Assembly: GCF_031128465.2 (NCBI RefSeq)
Contig: NZ_CP155618.1
Coordinates: 2,241,501 to 2,305,500 of the forward strand
DNA length: 64,000 nt
Reading direction: 5' to 3'
Source: Mariniflexile litorale
Lineage (GTDB): Bacteria > Bacteroidota > Bacteroidia > Flavobacteriales > Flavobacteriaceae
The notes under the pieces: generated by a model
Databases searched by the model: none
Told to the model about the DNA's origin: nothing
What the model saw: the letters and a program-made list of their open reading frames with translations, nothing else
Shown: positions 45,847 to 59,621 of the stretch, in pieces
Layout: each line of letters opens with the position of its first letter
How positions within the stretch are numbered: position 1 is the stretch's first letter
Position numbers and translations under genes: made by a program

Positions 45847-47436
45847 ATGAATATATACGACCAATTAGATTTTCTTGATTTTGCTGTAGTAGGCATGTAC
45901 CTTTTAGCATTAATCGGTATTGGAGCATGGATTGGATTCAGACAAAAAAGACCAGCGGACGAAAACTACTTTCTTGCAGGGAATTCATTAAACTGGACGA
46001 GTATAGGTTTTAACATGTGGGGCACCAATGTAGGGCCTTCTATGTTAATAGCATCGGCAAGTATTGGATATACTACAGGTATTGTAGCTGGTAATTTTTC
46101 TTGGTATGCGTTTATATTCATTTTTTTATTGGCAGTTGTTTTTGCACCAAGATATCTGGGTGCTAGAGTACAAACCTTACCAGAGTTTATGGGTAAGCGT
46201 TTTGGTAATTCAACGCAAAACATATTGGCTTGGTACACAATTGTAACTGTTTTATTAAGTTGGCTATCATTAACATTGTTTGCGGGTGGTATTTTAATTC
46301 AGCAGATACTTAATTTACCCATGTGGTTATCGGTAGTTATATTATTGCTAATCGCAGGTTTCTTTACCATGGCTGGCGGACTTAAAACCATAGCTTTCAC
46401 TAATGTAATACAAATGGTATTATTAATAATTGTATCATTTTCATTAATGTGGGTCGGTTTAGATAAAGTTGGAGGTGTTAGTGCTTTAATTGAAAAAACA
46501 CCTTCTAATTATTGGAATTTATTTTTACCTAGTGATGATGCTAATTATCCCTGGGTAGCGATACTGTTGGGTTATCCTATTATGGGTGTTTGGTTTTGGT
46601 GTACCGATCAATCTATGGTACAATCGGTATTAGGAGCTAAAAGCATTAAACAAGGTCAGTTAGGGGCTAACTTTACAGGTTGGCTTAAAATTATTGATGT
46701 GCCGTTGTTTATACTGCCTGGAATTATGTGCTTTATACTCTTCCCTAATTTAAGTAATCCAGATGAAGCTTATATGACTATGGTAACCGAGTTATTTCCA
46801 ACTGGTATGAAAGGGTTGGTTATGGCGGTTCTTATTGCAGCATTAGTAAGTACTATTGATTCTGCTTTAAACGCATTAAGCACCGTTTTTACGATGGATA
46901 TTTTTGTAAAAAAATTCCAACCAGATGCGAGTCAAAAGAAGATTGTTAAAGTAGGGCATTTGGTTACGGTATCAGGAGCCATCATTTCCATATTTATTAC
47001 TATGGCAATAGATAGTATTAAAGGACTTAATTTATTTGATGTATTTCAATCAGTATTAGGTTTTATAGCGCCACCCATGTCGGTTGTATTTTTATTTGGT
47101 GTTTTATGGAAAAAAACGACTACGAAAGCGGCTAATAGTATTTTAATTTTTGGTACAATTCTTAGTTTAACGGTTGGTATTTTGTATCTGTGGGTATTTC
47201 CTAACGACCCAAGTGCGGGAGTTAAAATCTGGCCGCATTTTTTAATTTTATCTTTTTACATTTTCGTGTTTTTATCTATTATGATAGTGATTATTTCGTA
47301 TTTAGATAAGAAAAGTAATTCGTATCAAAGCACGCTAAATTACACCAAAGCGAAACTCTCACCAAAAGTAAAGTTACTTTGGGGAACATTGATTTTAACA
47401 ATGATTGCATTGTATTTATTTTTTAATGGACATTGA
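45847..47436 (+). CDS. Sodium:solute symporter (SSS family), sugar transporter
   Basis: The 529-residue inner-membrane protein has about 13-14 hydrophobic segments, the first at about 11-30 (FAVVGMYLLALIGIGAWIGF). SSS family landmarks include RPADENYFLAGNSLNW near the N-terminus, GANFTGWLKIIDVPLFILPG, and the ALVSTIDSALNALSTVFTMD segment that holds the sodium site. Members of this branch in glycan loci import monosaccharides with sodium. It probably takes up the sugar released by region-4 enzymes from the periplasm. The substrate cannot be read. It is followed 47 bases on by an isomerase gene. Confidence 0.93.
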   Translation: MNIYDQLDFLDFAVVGMYLLALIGIGAWIGFRQKRPADENYFLAGNSLNWTSIGFNMWGTNVGPSMLIASASIGYTTGIVAGNFSWYAFIFIFLLAVVFAPRYLGARVQTLPEFMGKRFGNSTQNILAWYTIVTVLLSWLSLTLFAGGILIQQILNLPMWLSVVILLLIAGFFTMAGGLKTIAFTNVIQMVLLIIVSFSLMWVGLDKVGGVSALIEKTPSNYWNLFLPSDDANYPWVAILLGYPIMGVWFWCTDQSMVQSVLGAKSIKQGQLGANFTGWLKIIDVPLFILPGIMCFILFPNLSNPDEAYMTMVTELFPTGMKGLVMAVLIAALVSTIDSALNALSTVFTMDIFVKKFQPDASQKKIVKVGHLVTVSGAIISIFITMAIDSIKGLNLFDVFQSVLGFIAPPMSVVFLFGVLWKKTTTKAANSILIFGTILSLTVGILYLWVFPNDPSAGVKIWPHFLILSFYIFVFLSIMIVIISYLDKKSNSYQSTLNYTKAKLSPKVKLLWGTLILTMIALYLFFNGH

Positions 47437-47483
47437 TAATATCTAAGAGTTTTTGTAATCAGAATAAAAAATAATAATTCATT

Positions 47484-48362
47484 ATGATAAAAAACACAAA
47501 CGATGGTAGTAATAACTTACCATCTTTACGTATTGATTTAAACTACGGAACCTGTGAAGATTTACCTTTGTTTTCTACAGGACCAAAAGGGAGCGATAGA
47601 GAAAAGCATGAAGCAATTGCAAAAGCTGGTTTTGAAGGTGTTCAAGACGGTGATCCCGAACTTTGTAAAGAATTCAATTTACAATTAACAGCCCATGCAA
47701 GAGTTAATGACGTTGGCGATTTAAAAGATTTACTGCCTTTATGGAAATCCTTAAATTATAATTGTGCAACGGTGCATTTAGGTTGGGGCATGGAATCGGA
47801 TGTTGAAATGGATGTTTTGGTTAATTATATCAAAGAATGTTCAGAAATGTTTGATATTCCTATTTACATTGAGACACATCGAGCTACCGTTACCCAAGAT
47901 TTGTTTAGAACGGTGGAGTTAACAAAACGATTCTCCGAAGTACGTTTCAATGCCGATTTTTCACATTGGTACACAGGGCAAGAAATGGTGTATGGCGGTA
48001 TAGAAAACAAATGGGATTTCATTCAGCCGATATTTGATCGTGTTCGATTTATACATGGCCGTATCGGGAATCCAGGTTGTATTCAGGTAGATATAACTGA
48101 TGATAAAAACCTAAGTTATGTGGAGCATTTTAAAGAAATGTGGAAACGCTCTTTTTTAGGGTTTTTAAAATCAGCAAAACCAGGAGATTATATTTGTTTC
48201 ACTGTTGAACTTTTAAAAGCAGAGATTTTTTATGCTAGAACAGTTCCAACTACAACTGCTGGTGAACTAGAAGAAGGCGATCGCTGGCAGCAAGCATTGT
48301 TATATAAACAAATGGTTGAGCGGTGTTGGGAGTCTGCTAACAAAGAATTTTATTCCAAATAG
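47484..48362 (+). CDS. Sugar phosphate isomerase/epimerase-like TIM-barrel protein
   Basis: The 292-residue cytoplasmic protein fits the xylose-isomerase-like (AP endonuclease 2) superfamily. Likely metal ligands are visible: Glu in YIETHRAT, Asp and His in NADFSHW, His in RFIHGRIGNPG and Glu in CFTVELLK. KHEAIAKAGFEGVQDGD is the N-terminal barrel strand and turn. The family includes isomerases, epimerases and dehydratases of monosaccharides or inositol; the sequence alone does not say which. It follows the symporter and is a good candidate for the first intracellular step on the imported sugar. Confidence 0.86.
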   Translation: MIKNTNDGSNNLPSLRIDLNYGTCEDLPLFSTGPKGSDREKHEAIAKAGFEGVQDGDPELCKEFNLQLTAHARVNDVGDLKDLLPLWKSLNYNCATVHLGWGMESDVEMDVLVNYIKECSEMFDIPIYIETHRATVTQDLFRTVELTKRFSEVRFNADFSHWYTGQEMVYGGIENKWDFIQPIFDRVRFIHGRIGNPGCIQVDITDDKNLSYVEHFKEMWKRSFLGFLKSAKPGDYICFTVELLKAEIFYARTVPTTTAGELEEGDRWQQALLYKQMVERCWESANKEFYSK

Positions 48363-48376
48363 ATTTCCAAAATTAT

Positions 48377-48420
48377 AAAGCAAAAATATAATTTAGCTTT
48401 CTTTTGTTTTTTATTTTCTT
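48377..48420 (+). terminator. Possible weak terminator after isomerase gene
   Basis: AAAGC (48377-48381) and GCTTT (48396-48400) could pair, followed by a long T-rich tract (from 48401 on). The stem is only 5 bp, so termination would be weak. The stretch 48363-48504 otherwise contains no gene. Confidence 0.35.
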
Positions 48421-48504
48421 CTTTTATTTGTTTTTAACAGGTAGGTACAGGATGGAAATGAAAGAGAGAATAGTCATTTTTACTGAAAATCATGAACTTT
48501 TATT

Positions 48505-48763
48505 ATGTATAACAAATTATTAATGTCTAAATTACTTATAGCCATACTTCTGTTTTCTTCTTTTAACGTATTAGTACAAATTGAAAAAAACGAAGCTCCC
48601 TAAATTTGGTACTGGAGATTTTGAAGTTTGGTTGAGTAATAAAATGCAAGTAAGGTATACTGAGCGGGAAGCATTCTTTCTTCATTTCAGAAAAAAAGAC
48701 AGTCATTATGTATTGGTGAAATTAAGAAAAAAAGATAGTTTTGACTTAAGCAAAGGAAATTGA
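48505..48763 (+). pseudogene. Decayed N-terminus of a secreted GH78 alpha-L-rhamnosidase
   Basis: A start at 48505 encodes MYNKLLMSKLLIAILLFSSF, a signal-peptide-like start, then IEKNEAP and a stop at 48601-48603. Directly after it, in a shifted frame, the sequence encodes GDFEVWLSNKMQVRYTEREA, which matches residues about 20-40 of the intact GH78 at 50207 (GDFEIWLSNKMQVRRTEREA). Alignment with the intact gene shows TGG replaced by TAA and a 2-base deletion about 8 bases later, so the reading frame is broken twice. The text after it (HFRKKDSHYVLVKLRKK) is GH78-like but not identical, so the remnant comes from a related paralogue, not a recent copy. The rest of the gene is missing. Confidence 0.78.
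48627..48654 (+). repeat. 28-bp direct repeat, left copy
   Basis: The 28 bases from TTTGGTTGAG to GCAAGTAAG are identical to 50277-50304 in the GH78 gene, 1650 bases downstream. The copies flank the MFS transporter gene. This block lies inside the decayed rhamnosidase fragment. Confidence 0.9.
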
Positions 48764-48804
48764 AGGGTAGTCAAAATGCATTAAAAAATATAAATAAAAT
48801 AAAA

Positions 48805-50172
48805 ATGGAACAAAAAGAAGGAAGTTTAAAAAGTACAATCGCTGTATCGCTTACTAATTATCTTGATGCTGGCGCGATTGTGGCCGGTGCAAGCGGATTG
48901 TCTCTTTGGCAAAATTACCTCGGACTTAACGAAGGGCATCTTGGCTGGCTTAACGCCATCAGTGCTAATGCTTTTGGTGCAGCTATTGGTGCGATTGTTG
49001 GCGGTTTTCTTGCTGACAAATACGGACGAAAAACAATTTACACCTATAATATGCTTGTGTATATGTTGGGGATTGCAGTAATTATGTTCTCGGTCAATTT
49101 CTCAATGCTATTGACTGGTTTTCTGATCACAGGTATCTCGGTAGGAGCGGGTGTGCCTGCTTCGTGGACTTATATTTCCGAAAATTCTGAAGTGGGTAAT
49201 CGCGGACGCAATATGGGTATTTCTCAGTTTGCCTGGGGAGTTGGTCCGACGATCATTTTATTATTAGGAATGTTGCTTGCTCCTGGTAAAGCGGATGCTG
49301 CAGCAGGTGCTTTATTCGGCTATGTAGAAAAAATTGCGACATTCTTTTTAGGAAACGATGTAAGTATTGAATCAGTCAATGTATTCAGCAGCCGTATTAT
49401 TTTCGGCTCCTTGTTTATTGTAGCGTTTGTAGCATGGCTTTTGCAACGAAAACTCAACGAATCAAAAGACTGGGAAGATGCTCAGCTAGCTCAAGGGAAT
49501 GAGAAACAACCGAGTGTTTTTGCTTCGTTCGGATTGCTTTTCAAAAACAAGGTAAATATTCGCACCATGATTTTTCTAGCTGGTATTTACGTTTCTTGGA
49601 ACATGGTTGCTTCCGTGATGGGTTTCTTTCAACAACATATTTATGAAAATGCAGGTGGTCTTTCTAACGGAGAAGCGAATATGGTATCGGCAGTACAATG
49701 GATCGTGATTATTGCGGTAACTTATTTCGGCTTTGCGATGATAGTCGATAAAGTAAATCAGCGTCTGTTGTATTTTGTTGGCACATCGATTGGTATAGCG
49801 GCATGGTGTATTCTCATTTTTATTGGAATAAAAAATCATACTGCCTTATGGACTTTTACTATTCTTTGGGGTATTCACGCAGGTATCAGTGTACAAGCAT
49901 TTTATGCGCTTTGGGCTTCGGAACTCTTTCCAGCTAAATATCGAGCAGGAGCGCAAGGGGTTATGTTCTTTGTAGTAAGAGCTGTAGCGGCCATATGGGG
50001 ATTGGGATTTGTTCATATTTACGGAGAAAACGGAGAAGGATTTAACACTGCGGCCTACATTATGGTAGGATTGCTCATGATCGCGTTAATAATAGGAACT
50101 ATTTGGACGCCTAAAACTCGCGGCAAAACATTGCAACAAATAACAGAAGAAAGATACGGAGACAATATTTAA
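48805..50172 (+). CDS. MFS sugar transporter
   Basis: The 455-residue inner-membrane transporter starts at the ATG at 48805 (MEQKEGSLKS); an upstream in-frame TTG at 48760 overlaps the decayed fragment and is unlikely. Twelve membrane segments are expected. The loop 2-3 signature GFLADKYGRKTIYTYN is that of sugar-porter MFS proteins. Base composition is unlike the neighbours: three 60-base stretches (48901, 49681, 49861) hold 29, 26 and 27 G+C, against 13 at 46381 (symporter) and 21 at 51061 (GH78). With the 28-bp repeat on both sides this suggests acquisition. It precedes a cytoplasmic rhamnosidase, so a rhamnose-containing oligosaccharide is a candidate substrate. Confidence 0.88.
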   Translation: MEQKEGSLKSTIAVSLTNYLDAGAIVAGASGLSLWQNYLGLNEGHLGWLNAISANAFGAAIGAIVGGFLADKYGRKTIYTYNMLVYMLGIAVIMFSVNFSMLLTGFLITGISVGAGVPASWTYISENSEVGNRGRNMGISQFAWGVGPTIILLLGMLLAPGKADAAAGALFGYVEKIATFFLGNDVSIESVNVFSSRIIFGSLFIVAFVAWLLQRKLNESKDWEDAQLAQGNEKQPSVFASFGLLFKNKVNIRTMIFLAGIYVSWNMVASVMGFFQQHIYENAGGLSNGEANMVSAVQWIVIIAVTYFGFAMIVDKVNQRLLYFVGTSIGIAAWCILIFIGIKNHTALWTFTILWGIHAGISVQAFYALWASELFPAKYRAGAQGVMFFVVRAVAAIWGLGFVHIYGENGEGFNTAAYIMVGLLMIALIIGTIWTPKTRGKTLQQITEERYGDNI

Positions 50173-50206
50173 CACGGATTTTATATTATCATAAAAAATT
50201 AAACAA

Positions 50207-52336
50207 ATGGGTAAACCTTTTTTACCGAACACCTCACATGCTTCAACTTGGATTTGGTATCCAGGCGATTTCGAAATTTGGTTGAGTAATAAAATGCAAG
50301 TAAGACGTACAGAACGCGAAGCGGTTTTTCCTCCGCTTTGGCAATATTATAGTCCTTATCCTTTGATTACCTTTCAAACAGAGGTTGATATTCCAGAAGA
50401 AGATGAAGTAAAAATTTACTCAGAAGGTACGTTTCAATTACTTGTAGATGATGTTCAAATCTATGGCGTACCCGAATCAATTACAATTCCATCTGGAAAG
50501 CACAAAATTTCCTTTAAAGTTTATAATCAAGAGGTATTGCCTGCTATTTATGTTGATGGCAAGTATGTGAAATCTAATGAAACCTGGATTGTAACCAATG
50601 AAGATAAACTTTGGATTGATGAGACAGGAAAAGCACAACAATCTGGAACGCCTTGGGTACCTGTTGGTTCTTGGAATTTTAATTCACCTGAGAATAAACC
50701 TTCCGAATTTCGTCTTACTACCGAACCTTGGAATGCTAAAAAAACAGAAAAAGTAGGCACTGGCGAGTTAGTAGATTTTGGTAAAGAAACATTTGGTTAC
50801 ATTAAAATTCACGGTTTAAAAGGAAAAGGCAAATTGTCACTATATTATGGAGAATCTCGTGAAGAAGCGCTAGATTCAGCCAAATGTGAAACATTGGACT
50901 ATCTCCATTTCGATGGCAATCAGCCAGAAACTTATACACATGATAAATCCAAAGCATTCCGCTATGTTCAAGTACAAGCTGACGCAACAGTGGAATATGA
51001 TTCCATATCGATGCTATATGAATATTTGCCATTAGAGTATCGTGGTGCATTTAAATCTTCAGATGAAGTATTGAATAAAATTTGGGATGTATCGGCTTAT
51101 ACCATGCACTTAACAACACGAGAGTTCTTTATTGACGGTATAAAACGTGATCGCTGGGTTTGGTCTGGTGATGCCTATCAAAGCTATTTAATGAATTATT
51201 ATTTATTCTTTGATTCGTCATCTGTGGAACGAACATTGCTCGCCCTACGAGGGAAAGATCCCGTTACAGCGCATGTGAATATTATTATGGATTACTCGTT
51301 TTATTGGTTTGTAGGCATATACGATTATTATTTATATACAGGCGATACAGCTTTTATTAAAACGTTTTATCCACGAATGAAATCACTCATGGAATTTTGT
51401 TTAGGCAGAAGAAATGAAAATGGATTCTTAGAACCATTAGATGGTGATTGGGTTTTTATAGATTGGGCGGATGGCTTACCAAAAAAAGGAGAAGTTAGTT
51501 TTGAGCAAATGTTATTAGCAAGAAGTTTAGAAGCCATGGCTGTTAGTGCAGAAATTGCTGGTGAAAATGAAGATCAAAAACAATATCAAGAATTAGCAGA
51601 TGATTTAAAAGAAAAATTGTTTGATGTGTTTTGGGATGAAGAAGAAGATGTCATGAAGCACCAGCGAATAGATGGTGAAATGCAAGATATTGTTACCAAA
51701 TATGCCAATATGTTCGGCATCTTTTTTAATTATTTTAATGAAGAACAAAAAGAAAGTGTAAAGAACAAGGTATTACTTAATGATGATATTTTACAAATTA
51801 CCACACCATATATGCGTTTTTATGAATTGGAAGCACTTTGTGCTATGGGAGAACAAAAATTTGTTTTAGATGAAATTCGTGATTATTGGGGAGGCATGTT
51901 AGAACTCGGCGCAACGTCTTTCTGGGAAAAATACGATCCAAAGCAAAGTGGTGGTGAACATTTAGAAATGTATGGTCGCCCTTATGGGAAAAGTTTGTGT
52001 CACGCTTGGGGCGCAAGTCCAATTTACTTATTTGGTAAATATTATTTAGGGGTAGAACCTACTGCTCCAGGATATTCTGAATATGTTGTAAAACCCAATT
52101 TAGGTGGTTTAAAATGGATAGAAGGCAAAGTGCCAACTCCAAATGGCTCGGTAGATGTTTATTGCAGTACTGATGAAATTAAAGTAAAAGCTTCAGAAGG
52201 CGAGGGTACTTTAATCATTCATAGTATAAGCAAACCTGAAATCAATTTAGTAGACATAAAATCATTGGGTTCTAATAAATATGAAATTAAAATAAAACCT
52301 AACACGCAATATTCAATTCAATACAAAGCACTATAA
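50207..52336 (+). CDS. GH78 alpha-L-rhamnosidase, cytoplasmic
   Basis: The 709-residue enzyme has no signal peptide (MGKPFLPNTSHAS). The N-terminal beta domains (about 1-290) include WIWYPGDFEIWLSNKM and a middle carbohydrate-binding part, ending VQADATVEYDSI. The (alpha/alpha)6 barrel shows EFFIDGIKRDRWVWSGDA, which carries the conserved Asp/Arg motif of the family, and GATSFWEKYDP followed by SLCHAWGASPIYL, the glutamate and histidine region. By family it releases L-rhamnose from the non-reducing end. It shares its N-terminus with the dead fragment upstream. The gene directly before it is an MFS transporter, so uptake of rhamnosides followed by internal cleavage is plausible. Confidence 0.92.
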   Translation: MGKPFLPNTSHASTWIWYPGDFEIWLSNKMQVRRTEREAVFPPLWQYYSPYPLITFQTEVDIPEEDEVKIYSEGTFQLLVDDVQIYGVPESITIPSGKHKISFKVYNQEVLPAIYVDGKYVKSNETWIVTNEDKLWIDETGKAQQSGTPWVPVGSWNFNSPENKPSEFRLTTEPWNAKKTEKVGTGELVDFGKETFGYIKIHGLKGKGKLSLYYGESREEALDSAKCETLDYLHFDGNQPETYTHDKSKAFRYVQVQADATVEYDSISMLYEYLPLEYRGAFKSSDEVLNKIWDVSAYTMHLTTREFFIDGIKRDRWVWSGDAYQSYLMNYYLFFDSSSVERTLLALRGKDPVTAHVNIIMDYSFYWFVGIYDYYLYTGDTAFIKTFYPRMKSLMEFCLGRRNENGFLEPLDGDWVFIDWADGLPKKGEVSFEQMLLARSLEAMAVSAEIAGENEDQKQYQELADDLKEKLFDVFWDEEEDVMKHQRIDGEMQDIVTKYANMFGIFFNYFNEEQKESVKNKVLLNDDILQITTPYMRFYELEALCAMGEQKFVLDEIRDYWGGMLELGATSFWEKYDPKQSGGEHLEMYGRPYGKSLCHAWGASPIYLFGKYYLGVEPTAPGYSEYVVKPNLGGLKWIEGKVPTPNGSVDVYCSTDEIKVKASEGEGTLIIHSISKPEINLVDIKSLGSNKYEIKIKPNTQYSIQYKAL
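50277..50304 (+). repeat. 28-bp direct repeat, right copy
   Basis: This block is identical to 48627-48654 and lies within the N-terminal coding part of the GH78 gene. Outside it the two copies remain similar but diverge (for example GTTTGG/ATTTGG before, GTATAC/CGTAC after), which is expected of homologous genes rather than a transposon target site. Confidence 0.9.
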
Positions 52337-52344
52337 TTTATAGC

Positions 52345-55206
52345 ATGAACAAATTTATTTACAGATTATCTTTTCTTATATTTTTAGCAAATTTTGCAGT
52401 AATAGCACAAAACACAGAAACCCAAATTCAATATTTATCAGGGACTGGTTACCAAGACACCAAAGAGTGGGAGTTTAAAATTTCAGATGGAAGAAACAGT
52501 GGCGAATGGTCCACCATAAGCGTACCATCAGTTTGGGAGCAAGAAGGTTTTGGGAAGTACCAATACGGAATCAAATTTTATGGAAAACCTTTTCCTGAAG
52601 GTATTGCCGATGAAGTAGGAGAGTATAAATACACGTTTAAAGTACCTAAAGAATGGGAAAATAGAATAGTTAAAATTGTGTTCGATGGATCTATGACAGA
52701 TACCCAAGTTAAAATAAATGGGTTGAAAGCAGGCTCCGAACATCAAGGGGCATTTTATCGGTTTAAACATGATATATCTGGACTTTTAAAATACGGAAAA
52801 GACAATGTTTTAGAAGTTACAGTGGCTAAAGAGTCAAAAAATGCGAGTGTTAATTTAGCGGAAAGACGCGCTGATTATTGGAATTTTGGAGGCATTTTTC
52901 GTCCTGTTTTTTTAGAAGCTTTACCTGCAAGTCATATCGATTATACGTCGTTAAGAGCTGAAGCTGATGGAACCTTTGAAGCAAATATTTTTTTAGGAAA
53001 TGGGGCGTCTAATTTAAGAGCAGAAGCTACAATTTTTGATGAAAAAGGAAAAAAAATAGGAGAAACACTATCGGGAACTGTGGTTGCTGGTGGTGATAAA
53101 ATTCATTTAGATGGAACGTTTAATAACGTTAAACAATGGACTGCCGAAACACCCAATTTGTACAAAGTAGCGATCAAACTTTTTAAAGATAAAACACTTT
53201 TACACGAGATATCTGAAACTATAGGATTCAGAACTATCGAGATTAGAAAAGGCGATGGTATTTACGTTAACGGACAGCGTGTATTAATGAAAGGAATTAA
53301 CCGTCATAGTTTCTGGCCAGAATCAGGAAGAACCTTAAACAAAGAATTAAACTATGCCGATGTTCATTTAATGAAAGAAATGAACATGAATGCAGTGCGT
53401 TTATCACACTATCCACCAGATCCAGAATTCCTTCAAGCCTGCGATGAGTTAGGTTTATACGTGATGGACGAATTAGGCGGATGGCATGGTCATTACGACG
53501 ATGCTATTGGTAAAAAGTTAGTGAAAGAAATGGTAACGCGCGATTTAAATCATCCAAGTATTATTTTCTGGTCTAACGGAAATGAAGGCGGTTGGAATAC
53601 TAATTTAGATGACCAATTTGATATCTGGGATTTACAAAAACGTCCTGTGTTGCACCCACAACAAGAACATAATGGTGTTGAAACCATGCACTACCGTTCT
53701 TACGGTGAAACCTTAGAGTATTTTAGAGACGATAAAATTTTTATGCCTACTGAGTACCTTCACGGATTGTACGATGGTGGTCATGGAGCTGGTTTTGATG
53801 ATTATTGGGAAGTGATGCGTAAGCATCCTAGAGGCGCAGGAGGCTACCTTTGGGTGTTTGCTGATGAAGGTATTGCACGTACCGATCAAGATGGACGGAT
53901 AGATAATCAAGGAAACTATGGAGCTGATGGTATAGTTGGGCCACATCACGAAAAAGAAGGTAGCTTCTTTACTGTAAAAGAGGTTTGGTCTCCAGTAATG
54001 ATTATGAATGCTTCAAAATTAGAAAAAGATTTTAACGGGACTTTCAAAATTGAAAACCGTTACGATTTTGCAAATACAAACACTTGTAAATTTGAATGGG
54101 AATTGGTGAGTTTTACATCGCCATTACAGGGTAAATCAGATCGTAAAACTATTAATAAAGGAACGGTTAAATCACCAACTATTTTACCTCATGGTAAGGG
54201 TGAATTAAATATAAATTTACCAAATAACTGGCAAAATGCCGATGTGTTGTACTTGAAAGTAACTAATGCGAAGGGGCATGAATTATGGACTTGGGATTAT
54301 ACCTGGGATAAACAAGTAGAAATAAAACAAGCAACATCAGGAACCATTGATTTAAAAGAAACAACAGGAAATTTTACTGTTACAGCAAATAAAACAGTGG
54401 TGAAAATTGATAAAATTTCTGGAAAGTTGATAGAAGTGCAACAAAACGGAAGCACTATCAGTTTAGCAAACGGTCCTAAAATAATGATAGCGCGCCGTGG
54501 TGATCGTACTTTAGATGGCACCATCAATCCAGAATTTTTAAAAGGAGAAGATCGAATCTATAAAGAGTTTGCATGTTGGGATGAAGAAGTGAATTGCTCT
54601 GAAAATCTATTGAATATTTCAGCAAAAAAAGATGGTAATTTGGTTGTTATTGAAGCAAATTACCATGGAATTCTTCAAAAAGTTGTTTGGACGATTGATT
54701 CTGACGGATTGATTCAATTAGATTATGAATACGAATATAATGGCGTTGTAGATTTAGCAGGAATGTACTTTGAGTATCCTGAAGAAAAGATGCAATCTAA
54801 AAAATGGTTAGGCGATGGGCCTTATCGTGTTTGGCAAAACCGTTTAAAAGGAACCACTTTAGATATTTGGGAAAATGATTATAACGATCCTATTCCAGGA
54901 GAATCGTTCAATTATCCAGAATTTAAAGGCTATTTCAATAACTGGAAATGGGCAGAATTTACCACTGCCGAAGGAAAAATTCACATAGAAAATAAAGAGA
55001 CTAATACTTATCTAGGAGTGTATTCTCCTCGTGATGGTCGTGATGCATTATTGTACACCATTCCTAACACAGGAATTGCGGTGTTGGATGTTATTCCACC
55101 AGCAAGAAACAAAGTAAATACTACAGATTTAATAGGTCCCTCATCACAACCAAAATGGTTAAACGGACTTCAAAAACGTACGGTTTATTTAAAATTTAAG
55201 AAATAG
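52345..55206 (+). CDS. GH2-family beta-glycosidase, secreted
   Basis: The 953-residue enzyme has a signal peptide ending near FAVIAQ (residue 22). It shows the GH2 sugar-binding domain (about 40-195, VPSVWEQEGFGKYQYG), an Ig-like domain, and the barrel with LMKGINRHSFWPESG, the acid/base SNGNEGGWN (about E414) and the nucleophile in MPTEYLHGLYD (about E470). The remaining 400 residues are beta domains. The nucleophile surroundings (EYLHGLYDGGHG) differ from the EYSHSMGN of LacZ-type enzymes, so a specificity other than plain beta-galactosidase (for example glucuronidase-like) is possible. It starts 8 bases after GH78. Confidence 0.87.
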   Translation: MNKFIYRLSFLIFLANFAVIAQNTETQIQYLSGTGYQDTKEWEFKISDGRNSGEWSTISVPSVWEQEGFGKYQYGIKFYGKPFPEGIADEVGEYKYTFKVPKEWENRIVKIVFDGSMTDTQVKINGLKAGSEHQGAFYRFKHDISGLLKYGKDNVLEVTVAKESKNASVNLAERRADYWNFGGIFRPVFLEALPASHIDYTSLRAEADGTFEANIFLGNGASNLRAEATIFDEKGKKIGETLSGTVVAGGDKIHLDGTFNNVKQWTAETPNLYKVAIKLFKDKTLLHEISETIGFRTIEIRKGDGIYVNGQRVLMKGINRHSFWPESGRTLNKELNYADVHLMKEMNMNAVRLSHYPPDPEFLQACDELGLYVMDELGGWHGHYDDAIGKKLVKEMVTRDLNHPSIIFWSNGNEGGWNTNLDDQFDIWDLQKRPVLHPQQEHNGVETMHYRSYGETLEYFRDDKIFMPTEYLHGLYDGGHGAGFDDYWEVMRKHPRGAGGYLWVFADEGIARTDQDGRIDNQGNYGADGIVGPHHEKEGSFFTVKEVWSPVMIMNASKLEKDFNGTFKIENRYDFANTNTCKFEWELVSFTSPLQGKSDRKTINKGTVKSPTILPHGKGELNINLPNNWQNADVLYLKVTNAKGHELWTWDYTWDKQVEIKQATSGTIDLKETTGNFTVTANKTVVKIDKISGKLIEVQQNGSTISLANGPKIMIARRGDRTLDGTINPEFLKGEDRIYKEFACWDEEVNCSENLLNISAKKDGNLVVIEANYHGILQKVVWTIDSDGLIQLDYEYEYNGVVDLAGMYFEYPEEKMQSKKWLGDGPYRVWQNRLKGTTLDIWENDYNDPIPGESFNYPEFKGYFNNWKWAEFTTAEGKIHIENKETNTYLGVYSPRDGRDALLYTIPNTGIAVLDVIPPARNKVNTTDLIGPSSQPKWLNGLQKRTVYLKFKK

Positions 55207-55216
55207 TATAAAACAA

Positions 55217-59621
<4,405 letters not shown>

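Noticed and set aside
48581-48763. 60-codon open frame as an independent small gene
   Set aside because: Its sequence is the frame-shifted remnant of a GH78 N-terminus, and it lacks a start context of its own.
48760-48804. TTG start giving a 15-residue longer MFS protein
   Set aside because: The extension (KGSQNALKNINKIK) overlaps the decayed gene and precedes a normal ATG (48805) with an A-rich leader.
48627-50304. 28-bp repeat as ends of a transposon or att sites of an integrative element
   Set aside because: The repeat lies inside homologous coding sequence of two rhamnosidase copies, with no transposase, integrase or terminal inverted repeats.
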